DNA of 34,156 nucleotides from SFLA01 sp964485815 (lineage in GTDB: Bacteria > Bacillota > Clostridia > Oscillospirales > CAG-382), in assembly GCA_964485815.1 (NCBI GenBank), contig CAZAJX010000021.1, positions 1-34,156 on the forward strand, given 5' to 3'. Every line of letters starts with the position of its first letter. Position 1 is the first letter of the stretch. A program made the translations under genes and the position numbers. Shown here one piece after another: positions 1 through 7,549 of the stretch. The notes under the pieces are model-generated. The model did not search any database. It had not been told where the DNA came from and was given only the letters and a program-made list of their open reading frames with translations.

Positions 1-47
1 ATCTTGCACTTCTCGCATATTTTCTTTACGGAAGGTTTCACTTTCAT
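1..47 (-). CDS. rpmJ: 50S ribosomal protein L36 (partial, 3' end outside window)
   Basis: Only the first 15 codons lie in the window. They read MKVKPSVKKICEKCK, the usual L36 N-terminus with the first Cys pair (CEKC) of its zinc site. L36 is the smallest large-subunit protein and normally follows infA in the spc/alpha region, as here. The ATG at 47-45 follows infA by 32 nt. The gene continues beyond base 1, so its second zinc-ligand pair cannot be checked. Confidence 0.93.
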   Translation of the reverse strand, partial: MKVKPSVKKICEKCK

Positions 48-79
48 ATTATTACTGCCTCCATATCAGTTAGCATTGT

Positions 80-298
80 TTATTTGGAACGATAGGTTAT
101 CCTGCCCTGGGTAAGGTCGTAGATTGAAACTTCTACTGTAACCTTATCACCCGGATATATCTTTATATAATGCATACGCATTTTTCCGGATATATGGGCG
201 GTAACCATATGACCGTTGTTGAGTTTGACTTTGAAAACCGTGTTGGGGAGTAACTCCGTAACAACGCCTTCAAATTCAATAACATCGTCTTTTACCAG
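80..298 (-). CDS. infA: Translation initiation factor IF-1, apparent CTG start
   Basis: IF-1 binds the A site of the 30S subunit and helps IF-2 and IF-3 select the initiator tRNA. The frame encodes an S1/OB-fold protein with VIEFEGVVTELLPNTVFKV, NGHMVTAHISGKMRMHYIKI, PGDKVTVEVS and YDLTQGRITYRSK, ending in TAA at 82-80. Read from a CTG at 298-296 it is exactly 72 residues, the normal IF-1 length. There is no in-frame ATG, GTG or TTG before residue 31, and an in-frame TAA lies five codons upstream of the CTG. A perfect AAGGAGG (306-312) sits 7 nt before the CTG, which is optimal spacing. The upstream gene stops 2 nt before this start, so translational coupling is likely. Identity is certain; the start codon is inferred from spacing and family length. 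ATA at 304-302 is a less likely alternative, and a base error changing ATG to CTG is possible. Confidence 0.93.
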   Translation of the reverse strand: MVKDDVIEFEGVVTELLPNTVFKVKLNNGHMVTAHISGKMRMHYIKIYPGDKVTVEVSIYDLTQGRITYRSK

Positions 299-300
299 AA

Positions 301-567
301 CTATTCCTCCTTGTTATCGTGCGACTCTTTATATTCGTTGATAACCTCGCGTATTAAGCGGTTTGTCATCTTGTCTTCTTCAAGTCGCGGCGCATCTGCA
401 ATAAACCGTATGTGTTTAAGTTTTTTTCGTTTCGGGGCTTCGACCTTACGCAGCCTGCCGTCCGCTACAAGCACATATCCATCCTCGGACACGCCTATAA
501 CGAAAGCATACATACCACGGTCCCGCCCTGCAACGGACTTAACCATACTGCATAAATGACTATCCAT
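301..567 (-). CDS. KOW-domain (L14e/L27e-like) RNA-binding protein
   Basis: This small basic protein has a KOW-like beta segment, VKSVAGRDRGMYAFVIGV, followed by GYVLVADGRLRKVEAPKRKK. It matches the short KOW proteins that clostridia carry between map and infA and that are presumed to bind ribosomal RNA. No specific function is established. The ATG at 567 gives 88 residues. A TTG at 591 overlaps the map stop codon as TTGA and would add eight residues. Neither start has a well-placed Shine-Dalgarno: GAGG lies 14-18 nt before the ATG, and coupling to map may drive translation. I prefer the ATG because related proteins begin close to the KOW segment. Stop TAG is at 303-301. Confidence 0.85.
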   Translation of the reverse strand: MDSHLCSMVKSVAGRDRGMYAFVIGVSEDGYVLVADGRLRKVEAPKRKKLKHIRFIADAPRLEEDKMTNRLIREVINEYKESHDNKEE

Positions 568-587
568 AACTTTTTTTGAATTTAACC

Positions 588-1337
588 TCAATTCTCGTCG
601 GTCAGTATAACGGGACCGTTTTCGGTGATCGCTATGGTGTTTTCAAAGTGAGCCGAAAGCTTACCGTCAATAGTTACGACCGTCCAGTTGTTTGAAAGGG
701 TCTTTACCAGGTGTGTGCCCATATTTATCATAGGCTCAACCGCTAAAGTCATCCCTTCACAAAGCCGCGGTCCTCTGCCCGCCCTACCGAAATTCGGTAC
801 TTCGGGGTCTTCGTGAAGCGCGGTTCCGATTCCGTGTCCCACAAAATCGCGGACAACGGAATAACCAAACGGGATTACGTGCTGTTCAACAGCATTTGAA
901 ATATCGCCGACTCGGTTGCCGGGCACAGCCAGCTCGATACCTTTGAAAAAGCTTTCTTTGGTAACCTCAATAAGCTGTTGTGCTTCGGGGCTCGCCTCAC
1001 CCACAACGTAGGTGCAAGCACAATCCCCGTGGTACCCCTTATAAAAGGCACCGACATCTACCTTGACGATATCACCGTTTCTGAGTTCTCTGTCTGACGG
1101 AATACCGTGGATAACCTCTTCATTGACGCTTATACACGCCGATGCGGGGAATCCACCGTATCCAAGAAAAGAAGGGTGAGCTCCGTGCGAACGGATAACG
1201 GCTTTGACTTTACTGTCGATATATCGGGTTGTAACACCCTCTTTGATATATTCGCCTGCCGTCGCACGGGCTATCGCCGCAATTCTGCCGGCATCGCGCA
1301 TACGCGCAAGCTCGGCTTTTGTCTTTACAGTTATCAT
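588..1337 (-). CDS. map: Methionine aminopeptidase, type I
   Basis: Removes the N-terminal methionine from nascent proteins in the cytoplasm. From the ATG at 1337 the product is 249 residues. The dinuclear metal ligands and catalytic histidines are all present: H77 (EEVIHGIP), D94 and D105 (KVDVGAFYKGYHGD), H168 (VGHGIG), H175, E201 (AVEPMI) and E232 (SAHFENTIAI). It lacks the N-terminal zinc-finger extension, as expected for the short bacterial form. The ATG overlaps the adk stop codon as ATGA, which decides the start over an ATG six bases upstream (1343). No separate ribosome binding site is visible, so translational coupling to adk is likely. Confidence 0.97.
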   Translation of the reverse strand: MITVKTKAELARMRDAGRIAAIARATAGEYIKEGVTTRYIDSKVKAVIRSHGAHPSFLGYGGFPASACISVNEEVIHGIPSDRELRNGDIVKVDVGAFYKGYHGDCACTYVVGEASPEAQQLIEVTKESFFKGIELAVPGNRVGDISNAVEQHVIPFGYSVVRDFVGHGIGTALHEDPEVPNFGRAGRGPRLCEGMTLAVEPMINMGTHLVKTLSNNWTVVTIDGKLSAHFENTIAITENGPVILTDEN

Positions 1338-1966
1338 ATGCAAAGCGCTTGCTTTACGAGACGTGTGGTATCCTCTACACCTTCCTGGGTTTCAACACTC
1401 TTAACGAGTCCCTTTTCGGTGTAGTACGCAAGAACCGGTTCGGTTTCTGCGTGGTAGGTTTCCAGACGGCTCTTTACAACTTCGGGAGCATCGTCCTTGC
1501 GGATTATAAGGTCGGCACCGCACTTATCACAGGTCTTGTTATCCTTGGTAGGATTGTAAGCCAGGTGGTAGGATGCGCCGCAGACACCGCAAAGGCGTCT
1601 TCCGCTGAGTCGTTCAATAATCTTTTCATCGGATGCAACGATGGAAAGCACGATATCGATCTTCTGACCCATAGCTTCAAGGGCTTCTGCCTGAGCTACG
1701 GTGCGGGGAAAACCGTCAAGAATGTAGCCATTCTTGCAGTCATCCTGAGCAAGACGATCACGGATGATACCGATAACGACTTCATCGGGAACGAGGCTGC
1801 CGGATTCCATGGCGGATTTGGCAGCCAGCCCCATAGGAGTTTCGTTCTTAACCGCTTCTCTCAAAGCGGCTCCCGTGGAAATTGTGGGAATATTAAGGCA
1901 GGTACTGATTATCTCTGCCTGAGTGCCCTTACCGGCACCGGGAGGGCCAAAGAATATAATATTCAT
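1334..1966 (-). CDS. adk: Adenylate kinase with zinc-type LID
   Basis: Catalyses ATP + AMP = 2 ADP and maintains the cell's adenylate pool. The P-loop GPPGAGKGT is at residues 7-15, DGFPRT is in the AMP-binding/CORE region, and GRRLC opens the LID. The LID carries two CxxC pairs (CGVC and CDKC), the zinc-binding form typical of Gram-positive enzymes. Length 210 residues is close to the family norm of about 214-217. The AMP-site motif usually written STGDMLR reads STGAALR here, so the usual Asp at position 33 is Ala. It sits 13 nt after secY and overlaps map by 4 nt, the standard spc-operon arrangement. Confidence 0.97.
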   Translation of the reverse strand: MNIIFFGPPGAGKGTQAEIISTCLNIPTISTGAALREAVKNETPMGLAAKSAMESGSLVPDEVVIGIIRDRLAQDDCKNGYILDGFPRTVAQAEALEAMGQKIDIVLSIVASDEKIIERLSGRRLCGVCGASYHLAYNPTKDNKTCDKCGADLIIRKDDAPEVVKSRLETYHAETEPVLAYYTEKGLVKSVETQEGVEDTTRLVKQALCI

Positions 1967-1979
1967 TTAAATCTCCCTA

Positions 1980-3290
1980 TTATTCTTCCAGGAAGCCCTT
2001 ATAATGACGCATTGTGATCTGGCTTTCAAGGCTGCGGGTAGTTTCGATAGCTACACCAACAACGATGATGATGGACGTTCCGCCAAGGGTAAAGTTGGTG
2101 AACGCAGGTACGCCGGTCCAAGCGAGCATTATGGGGATTATAACCAGGATAGCCAATGCAATTGCACCCATAAGGGTTACTCTGTCAAGTACCTTCTTGA
2201 TATATGCCGCAGTAGGTTCGCCGGGACGGTAGCCCATAATGGTGCCGCCGTTCTTCTTAAGGTTGTTAGCAACCTCAACGGGATCAAATATTGTGGATAT
2301 ATAGAAGTATGCAAATGCAATTATCAAAACAAAGTAGATAAGCGCATAGATCGCACCGCCGGGAAGTACGCCGGGGCTGAACCAGTTGTTGAAGAATTCA
2401 CTCTCCTGCCAAGAAGGAATCAGCTGTGCGAGCGTTGCGGGAATGGAAACGATTGCCTGAGCAAAAATTACGGGGAGCACGCCTGCCATCATAACCTTGA
2501 TGGGAAGGTTGGTGTTCATACCGCCGTAAACCTTTCTGCCTACGGTACGTTTAGCATACTGAACGGGAAGTCTTCTCTCTGCCTCGTTGATAACAACTAC
2601 GAATACGATAGTTGCAAGCATAAGGATGAGGAGGATTACCATCCAAGGAATCTGGGAGAAATCCCAAGTTCCGTTGTAGTGGATCATAGCCCACATTCTT
2701 GTGAACATACTGGGGAAGCTTGCGATGATGTTTACGAACAGGAGGATGGATATACCATTGCCTATTCCCTTTTCATCGATCTTTTCGCCCAGCCACATAA
2801 CCATCATAGCGCCTGCGGTGTAAGCTGCAACAACAACTACTGCTGCAAACCAGTGCTGTTCGGTAAGAGCGCCGAGACTCTTCATGGTAAGATAATAACC
2901 GATTGCGGTGATTATTGCCAAACCGATGGTGGTATAGCGGGTGATCTTGTTTATCTTCTTCTGTCCTTCGGGACCACTCTTGGAAAGCTCACCGAGCTTA
3001 GGAAAAGCAATGCCCAAAAGCTGAATAACGATAGATGCGGTGATGTAAGGGGAAATGCTAAGTGCGAACAGATTTCCTTTTGCGAAGGCATCGCCGCTCA
3101 GCATATTGAAATAGCCGAAAAGGGAACCTTGCATAGTGGAGGAGCTGAACAGAGAATCAAGTGCTTCTGCGCTGAAGAAAGGTACAGGAACTGCACTACC
3201 CAGACGGAACAGAAGGATGATTCCAAGCGTGAAGAGTATCTTCTTACGAATATCAGCTACCTTCCATGCGTTCTTTAATACACTGAACAT
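1980..3290 (-). CDS. secY: Protein translocase channel subunit SecY
   Basis: Core pore of the SecYEG translocon in the cytoplasmic membrane. At 436 residues it has the expected roughly ten hydrophobic segments, starting with KILFTLGIILLFRLGSAVPV (about residues 18-37). It also has the plug-region phenylalanines and glycines, YFNMLSGDAF, and the conserved cytoplasmic loops GEKIDEKGIGNGISI, RRLPVQYAKR and GYRPG. The ATG overlaps the rplO stop by one base (TAATG), so the gene is translationally coupled to L15. GAGGTGG just upstream serves as the ribosome binding site. Confidence 0.98.
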   Translation of the reverse strand: MFSVLKNAWKVADIRKKILFTLGIILLFRLGSAVPVPFFSAEALDSLFSSSTMQGSLFGYFNMLSGDAFAKGNLFALSISPYITASIVIQLLGIAFPKLGELSKSGPEGQKKINKITRYTTIGLAIITAIGYYLTMKSLGALTEQHWFAAVVVVAAYTAGAMMVMWLGEKIDEKGIGNGISILLFVNIIASFPSMFTRMWAMIHYNGTWDFSQIPWMVILLILMLATIVFVVVINEAERRLPVQYAKRTVGRKVYGGMNTNLPIKVMMAGVLPVIFAQAIVSIPATLAQLIPSWQESEFFNNWFSPGVLPGGAIYALIYFVLIIAFAYFYISTIFDPVEVANNLKKNGGTIMGYRPGEPTAAYIKKVLDRVTLMGAIALAILVIIPIMLAWTGVPAFTNFTLGGTSIIIVVGVAIETTRSLESQITMRHYKGFLEE

Positions 3291-3730
3291 TATTCCACCT
3301 CAGCCTTTCCGCCTGCGGCTTCGATCTTCTCCTTAGCCGAAGCAGAGAAAGCTGCAGCTTTCACGGTAAGAGCCTTAGTAAGTTCGCCGTTGCCGAGAAC
3401 CTTGAGTCCGTCGAACTCGTTCTTAACAACACCCTCTGCGAGAAGTACGCTGAGGTCTACTACGGCACCGTTTTCAAACTGATTGAGTTGTTCAAGATTT
3501 ACGTTTACATACTTGGTTGCGAAATGGTTTTTAAAACCTCTCTTGGGAAGTTTACGGTAGATAGGAAGCTGACCGCCTTCAAAACCGGGTCTTACACCGC
3601 CGCCGGTGCGAGCGTTCTGACCCTTGTGGCCCTTGCCTGCTGTCTTACCGTTGCCGCTTCCTGCGCCTCTGCCTTTTCTGAAACGGGCTTTAACTGCGCC
3701 GGTAGCGGGAGAAATTTCGTGAAGCTTCAT
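3290..3730 (-). CDS. rplO: 50S ribosomal protein L15
   Basis: Binds 23S rRNA late in large-subunit assembly. The product begins MKLHEISPATGA and continues with the Gly/Arg-rich RNA-binding extension (FRKGRGAGSGNGKTAGKG, then GQNARTGGGVRPGFEGGQ). A globular C-terminal half ends AAGGKAEVE. With the ATG at 3730 the length is 146 residues, normal for L15. A further upstream in-frame Met (3766) would read through the rpmD-rplO gap and its Shine-Dalgarno and is rejected. It shares one base with secY. Confidence 0.97.
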   Translation of the reverse strand: MKLHEISPATGAVKARFRKGRGAGSGNGKTAGKGHKGQNARTGGGVRPGFEGGQLPIYRKLPKRGFKNHFATKYVNVNLEQLNQFENGAVVDLSVLLAEGVVKNEFDGLKVLGNGELTKALTVKAAAFSASAKEKIEAAGGKAEVE

Positions 3731-3749
3731 ATTTGTATCCTCCCTTTTA

Positions 3750-3932
3750 TTACTCAGCATCCTCAACGGAGATCAAGTGAGAGATCACGTTGATCTTGCC
3801 GTCGATGAGAGGATTTCTCTCGGCTACCTTGAAATCGCCGATCTTGTTAAGACCGAGGGACTTTGCGGTAAGGATCTGGTTCTTTTTGTGGCCGATGAGG
3901 CTTCTGGTGAGAGTTATCTTTACTTTTGCCAT
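3750..3932 (-). CDS. rpmD: 50S ribosomal protein L30
   Basis: A 60-residue large-subunit protein with the family pattern MAKVKITLTRSLIGHKKNQ, then SLGLNKIGDF and a C-terminal VISHLISVEDAE. The start at 3932 has AGGAGG about 10 nt upstream and gives the usual length. An in-frame Met at 3962 lies inside the end of rpsE and is not used. Gaps are 13 nt to rpsE and 19 nt to rplO. L30 is absent from some bacteria but present here. Confidence 0.96.
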   Translation of the reverse strand: MAKVKITLTRSLIGHKKNQILTAKSLGLNKIGDFKVAERNPLIDGKINVISHLISVEDAE

Positions 3933-3945
3933 CTTCGTGTCCTCC

Positions 3946-4446
3946 TTATTTAACAGCTTCAACAGGAATGCCGCGCTTTGCTGCTACCTGTTCAACAGTG
4001 CTGAGAGAAGTAAGAGCATTGAAGGTTGCCTTGACAACGTTCACCGGATTGTTGGAACGAAGCGATTTACCGCGGATATCGTGGATACCTGCGATATCGA
4101 GAACTGCACGCATCGTACCGCCTGCGATGATACCGGTACCGGGTGCTGCGGGCTTGAGAAGAACTCTGCCTGCGCCGTACTCACCGATGATCTCGTGGGG
4201 GATGGTAGTGCCGTTGAGAGAAACCTCAACAACATTTTTCTTTGCAGATTCAAGTGCTTTCTTTATTGCATCGGGTACTTCGGCTGCTTTGCCGATACCG
4301 TAACCGATATGACCCTGACCATCGCCTACAACAACCAGTGCGGAGAATCTTGCGATACGACCGCCCTTTACGGTTTTGCTTACGCGCTTGGTATTAATAA
4401 GGGTTTCTTTGAATTCGATGTTAGAGTAATCAACTTTTTTAGCCAT
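3946..4446 (-). CDS. rpsE: 30S ribosomal protein S5
   Basis: S5 lies at the mRNA entry side of the small subunit and influences decoding fidelity. The 166-residue product has the double-stranded-RNA-binding N-terminal domain with the conserved loop KTVKGGRIARFSALVVVGD, followed by GHIGYGIGKAAEVPDAIKKA. The C-terminal domain contains VLLKPAAPGTGIIAGGTMRA. The VKGGR loop is the known site of spectinomycin-resistance mutations and looks wild type. AGGAGG precedes the ATG. The gap to rplR is 9 nt. Confidence 0.98.
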   Translation of the reverse strand: MAKKVDYSNIEFKETLINTKRVSKTVKGGRIARFSALVVVGDGQGHIGYGIGKAAEVPDAIKKALESAKKNVVEVSLNGTTIPHEIIGEYGAGRVLLKPAAPGTGIIAGGTMRAVLDIAGIHDIRGKSLRSNNPVNVVKATFNALTSLSTVEQVAAKRGIPVEAVK

Positions 4447-4455
4447 CTTATCCTC

Positions 4456-4815
4456 CTAAAACTTCAAACCGGCTTCGCGTGCCGCGTTGGCGAGCTCAAG
4501 CACTCTGCCGTGGAAGAGATAGCCGCCTCTGTCGAACACAACTTCGGTTATGTTCTTTTCCAGTGCTCTCTTAGCCACGAGTTCGCCAACCTTCTTTGCA
4601 GCTTCTTTGTTGCCGCCGGAAGTGCCGAACTCTTTTTCGGTGCTGGAAGCGGATACTAAGGTGTTGCCTACAGTATCATCGATTATCTGAGCGTAAATGT
4701 TATTTTCGGAGCGATAAACGCAAAGACGGGGTCTTGCGGGAGTACCAAAGATCTTGGCTCTAACTCTCTTGTGTCTTTGCAGACGCTTCTTATTGCTGTC
4801 TGTACGGGTTACCAT
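4456..4815 (-). CDS. rplR: 50S ribosomal protein L18
   Basis: Binds 5S rRNA and, with L5 and L25-type proteins, anchors it to the large subunit. The 119-residue protein has a basic N-terminus (SNKKRLQRHKRVRAKIFG), the core TPARPRLCVYRSENNIYAQI and the C-terminal signature VVFDRGGYLFHGRVLELANA. It sits between rplF (20 nt) and rpsE (9 nt), the standard spc order. Start ATG 4815 has AAGGAGAG just upstream. Confidence 0.97.
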   Translation of the reverse strand: MVTRTDSNKKRLQRHKRVRAKIFGTPARPRLCVYRSENNIYAQIIDDTVGNTLVSASSTEKEFGTSGGNKEAAKKVGELVAKRALEKNITEVVFDRGGYLFHGRVLELANAAREAGLKF

Positions 4816-4835
4816 TATTCACACTCTCCTTTCGT

Positions 4836-5375
4836 TTACTTCGCGGCCTTGCCGACCTTACGTCTTATCTTTTCATCAGAGTACTTAATACCCTTGCCAA
4901 GATAAGGTTCAGGAGGACGTTTAGCTCTTATTTCTGCTGCGAGCTGACCAACCTGCTGCTTGTTGATACCGTTAACTACAACTGTGTTGGAGTTGGGGCA
5001 TTCAAAAACAATTCCTTCAGGCTGATCAAACACTACGTTGTGGGAGTAACCGATATTGAGTACGAGCTGCTTGCCCTGTACTGCTGCTCTGTAACCAACG
5101 CCGTTGATTTCAAGAGTCTTTTTGTAGCCTTCGGTAACACCAACAACCATGTTGTTGATAAGAGTTCTGGTGAGGCCGTGGAGAGATCTGTTGGTCTTCT
5201 CGTCATTGGGACGGGAAACGGTTACTACGCCTGCGCCAACTTCAATGATCATCTCGGGTCTGAGCTGCTGAGTAAGGGTACCCTTGGGGCCCTTAACGGT
5301 AACTACGTTGTTTTCTGCAACGTCTACGGTTACACCTGCGGGAACGGTTATGGGGGCTCTGCCTATTCTTGACAT
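4836..5375 (-). CDS. rplF: 50S ribosomal protein L6
   Basis: L6 binds near the sarcin-ricin loop at the factor-binding site of the large subunit. The 179-residue protein shows the two repeated L6 domains: MSRIGRAPITVPAGVTVDVA at the start, GTLTQQLRPEM, and in the second domain GVGYRAAVQGKQLVLNIGYS. The C-terminal signature is RPPEPYLGKGIKYSDEKIRR. Length and order are normal, with 12 nt to rpsH and 20 nt to rplR. Confidence 0.98.
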   Translation of the reverse strand: MSRIGRAPITVPAGVTVDVAENNVVTVKGPKGTLTQQLRPEMIIEVGAGVVTVSRPNDEKTNRSLHGLTRTLINNMVVGVTEGYKKTLEINGVGYRAAVQGKQLVLNIGYSHNVVFDQPEGIVFECPNSNTVVVNGINKQQVGQLAAEIRAKRPPEPYLGKGIKYSDEKIRRKVGKAAK

Positions 5376-5387
5376 TTTGCTACCTCC

Positions 5388-5786
5388 TTACCATACGAAG
5401 GCGAGAACTTCGCCGCCAACGTTTTCCTTGCGAGCGCGCTTATCGGTCATAATACCCTTGCTGGTGGACACGATAGCGATGCCGAGGCCGTTTCTGACTC
5501 TGGGCATATCTTCGCAGGATGCATAAATTCTGAGACCGGGCTTGGAGACTCTGCGAAGACCTTCGATGATTCTCTTCTTGCCGGGGCCGTATTTAAGGGT
5601 AACGGTGATGATACCCTGCTTGTTATCTTCCTTGCACTCGTAGCCGGCGATATAGCCTTCTTCGAGAAGGATCTGAGCGATAGACTTCTTCAGATTGGAA
5701 GCAGGAATATCAACGGTATCGTGCTTTGCAATATTTGCATTGCGGATTCTGGTGAGCATATCTGCTACTACATCAGTAATTTGCAT
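5388..5786 (-). CDS. rpsH: 30S ribosomal protein S8
   Basis: Primary 16S rRNA-binding protein of the central domain. In Escherichia coli S8 is the translational repressor of the spc operon; whether it does so here cannot be seen. The 132-residue sequence has MLTRIRNANIAKHDTVDIPA, LKYGPGKKRIIEGLRRVSKP and the C-terminal signature GIAIVSTSKGIMTDKRARKE ending VLAFVW. AGGAGG precedes the ATG at 5786. Neighbours rpsN and rplF are 15 and 12 nt away. Confidence 0.98.
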   Translation of the reverse strand: MQITDVVADMLTRIRNANIAKHDTVDIPASNLKKSIAQILLEEGYIAGYECKEDNKQGIITVTLKYGPGKKRIIEGLRRVSKPGLRIYASCEDMPRVRNGLGIAIVSTSKGIMTDKRARKENVGGEVLAFVW

Positions 5787-5801
5787 TGTTTATTCCTCCT
5801 T

Positions 5802-5987
5802 TTACCAACTTGCTTTTCTTACGCCGGGAATCTCGCCCTTATAAGCGAGTTCACGGAAACAGATACGGCATATACCGTATTTGCGGAGATATGCGTGAGG
5901 TCTTCCGCAGATCTTGCACCGATTGTAGTATCTGGTGGAGAACTTGGGTGCTTTAGCCTGCTTCAGTATCATAGATTTTCTTGCCAT
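5802..5987 (-). CDS. rpsN: 30S ribosomal protein S14, zinc-binding type
   Basis: A 61-residue S14 of the short, zinc-ribbon form (also called S14Z or RpsZ). The ligands are C24 and C27 (CKIC) and C40 and C43 (CRIC). The final segment AYKGEIPGVRKASW is the conserved S14 end. Many Bacillota carry a second, zinc-free S14 elsewhere for zinc starvation; none is visible in this window. Spacing is 15 nt to both rplE and rpsH. Confidence 0.98.
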   Translation of the reverse strand: MARKSMILKQAKAPKFSTRYYNRCKICGRPHAYLRKYGICRICFRELAYKGEIPGVRKASW

Positions 5988-6002
5988 TTTTCACGTTCCT
6001 CC

Positions 6003-6545
6003 TTACTGTCTTGCGAACGGTGCGCCAAGGAGTGCGAGAAGCTCTTTTGCTTCTTCGTCGGTGTTGGCGGTCGTTACAAATACGATATCCATACCTCTGA
6101 CCTTATCAACCTTATCGTACTCGATTTCGGGGAAGATCAGTTGTTCCTTGAGACCGAGAGAGTAGTTGCCGCGGCCGTCGAAGGCGTTGGGGTTGATACC
6201 CTTAAAGTCTCTTACACGGGGAAGAGAAAGATTGAAAAGCTTATCTACGAATTCGTACATTTTTTCTGCACGAAGAGTTACCTTAACACCGTTGAGAGAG
6301 CCTTCACGAAGCTTAAAGTTAGAAATGGACTTTCTTGCCTTGGTAGCTACGGGCTTCTGACCGGTTATAGCAGCGATATCTGCCATTACAGCGTCGATAA
6401 CCTTGCTGTTATCCTTCGCGTCGCCGCAACCTACGTTAACAACGACCTTGTCAAGACGAGGGATCTGCATGGGGCTGCTGTAATTAAATTTTGTCATAAG
6501 AGCAGGAGCAACTTCGCTCTTATAGAATTCCTTAAGTCTTGCCAT
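6003..6545 (-). CDS. rplE: 50S ribosomal protein L5
   Basis: Binds 5S rRNA and contacts the P-site tRNA and the small subunit. From the ATG at 6545 the length is 180 residues, matching the family. Recognisable segments are FNYSSPMQIPRLDKVVVNVG, GQKPVATKARKSISNFKLRE, LPRVRDFKGINPNAFDGRGN and the end MDIVFVTTANTDEEAKELLA. GGAGGA lies in the gap to rplX. An in-frame Met at 6578 falls inside rplX and is rejected. Confidence 0.98.
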   Translation of the reverse strand: MARLKEFYKSEVAPALMTKFNYSSPMQIPRLDKVVVNVGCGDAKDNSKVIDAVMADIAAITGQKPVATKARKSISNFKLREGSLNGVKVTLRAEKMYEFVDKLFNLSLPRVRDFKGINPNAFDGRGNYSLGLKEQLIFPEIEYDKVDKVRGMDIVFVTTANTDEEAKELLALLGAPFARQ

Positions 6546-6559
6546 TGCGTCCTCCTCCT

Positions 6560-6874
6560 TTACAGTGCTTTGCCGCACTTAGCGCAGCTTCTGATTTTCT
6601 TTCCGTCAACAACTTTAACGGAAACGCGGGTACCCTTCTTGCATTCCTTGCAGTAAGGAGATACCTTGCAAGCATAGATAGCACCTTCGGTCTTCACGAT
6701 ACCGCCGGTTTCGCCCTGTCTGCGGGGCTTAACGTGCTTGGATACGGTGTGAACACCCTTAACGATAACTTTGCCTTCCTTGGGAGATACGGCAACAACT
6801 TCGCCCTTAACTCCCTTATATTTACCGGAATTAACTATTACGGTTTCACCGGTCTTTACATGAACATTACTCAT
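6560..6874 (-). CDS. rplX: 50S ribosomal protein L24
   Basis: Assembly initiator of the large subunit, located at the exit-tunnel side. The 104-residue protein has an N-terminal KOW domain (TGETVIVNSGKYKGVKGEVV), then GVHTVSKHVKPRRQGETGGI. The C-terminal tail has CxxC pairs at C75/C78 and C97/C100, a probable zinc ribbon common in Gram-positive L24. Intervals are 16 nt to rplN and 14 nt to rplE. Confidence 0.97.
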   Translation of the reverse strand: MSNVHVKTGETVIVNSGKYKGVKGEVVAVSPKEGKVIVKGVHTVSKHVKPRRQGETGGIVKTEGAIYACKVSPYCKECKKGTRVSVKVVDGKKIRSCAKCGKAL

Positions 6875-6890
6875 TATCCTTTACCTCCAA

Positions 6891-7259
6891 TTACACAACT
6901 TCAGGTGCGAGGGAGAGGATCTTCATATAATCCTTCTCACGAAGCTCTCTTGCAACCGGGCCAAAGATACGAGTACCTCTGGGGTTCTTATCTTCCTTGA
7001 TAAGAACTGCAGCGTTTTCGTCAAATCTGATATAGGAACCATCTGCTCTGCGCTGGCCCTTAACGGTTCTTACTACTACTGCAGTAGCCACGTCACCCTT
7101 CTTAACTCCTCCGCCGGGAGCTGCATTCTTAACCGAGCAAACCACAACGTCGCCGATTCCTGCGTAACGTCTGCCGGTACCGCCAAGAACTCGGATGCAC
7201 ATCAGCTCTTTTGCACCGGTATTATCAGCAACTTTCATAAATGACTGCTGTTGTATCAT
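6891..7259 (-). CDS. rplN: 50S ribosomal protein L14
   Basis: Forms an intersubunit bridge with 16S rRNA helix 14. The 122-residue sequence starts MIQQQSFMKVADNTGAKELM, the L14 signature. It continues with CIRVLGGTGRRYAGIGDVVV, AVVVRTVKGQRRADGSYIRF and GTRIFGPVARELREKDYMKI. Length and conserved segments are fully typical. A GGAGGAAAC Shine-Dalgarno region precedes the ATG. Confidence 0.98.
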   Translation of the reverse strand: MIQQQSFMKVADNTGAKELMCIRVLGGTGRRYAGIGDVVVCSVKNAAPGGGVKKGDVATAVVVRTVKGQRRADGSYIRFDENAAVLIKEDKNPRGTRIFGPVARELREKDYMKILSLAPEVV

Positions 7260-7271
7260 CGTGTTTCCTCC

Positions 7272-7529
7272 TTACTTAGCCTTCTCGACAATTCTTACTA
7301 CACGGAAATACTTGTCCTTGGAAAGGGGACGGGTTTCCATGATCTCTACGGTGTCACCGATACCGCATTCGTTGTTCTCATCATGAGCTTTGAACTTAAC
7401 GGTACGTTTAACGATCTTTTTATAAAGGGGGTGCTTAACGTTATCGCGTACTGCAACAACAACGGTCTTTTCCATCTTGTCGCTTACTACGATACCAACT
7501 CTTGTTTTTCTAAGTGCTCTTTCTTCCAT
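7272..7529 (-). CDS. rpsQ: 30S ribosomal protein S17
   Basis: Early-binding OB-fold protein of the small-subunit body. The 85-residue product reads RKTRVGIVVSDKMEKTVVVA, then VKHPLYKKIVKRTVKFKAHD, GDTVEIMETRPLSKDKYFRV and VRIVEKAK. All are family-typical. It sits 20 nt after rpmC and 12 nt before rplN. AAAGGAG lies upstream of the ATG. Confidence 0.97.
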   Translation of the reverse strand: MEERALRKTRVGIVVSDKMEKTVVVAVRDNVKHPLYKKIVKRTVKFKAHDENNECGIGDTVEIMETRPLSKDKYFRVVRIVEKAK

Positions 7530-7549
7530 TTTCGGTTACTCCTTTCCGC

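Noticed and set aside
2004..3278. 424-codon open frame opposite secY
   Set aside because: Antisense shadow; the translation has no membrane pattern or recognisable domain.
3731..3766. Upstream in-frame Met for rplO (with similar upstream Mets for rpmD at 3962 and rplE at 6578)
   Set aside because: They extend into the preceding gene across the ribosome binding site, and the downstream starts give the normal family length.
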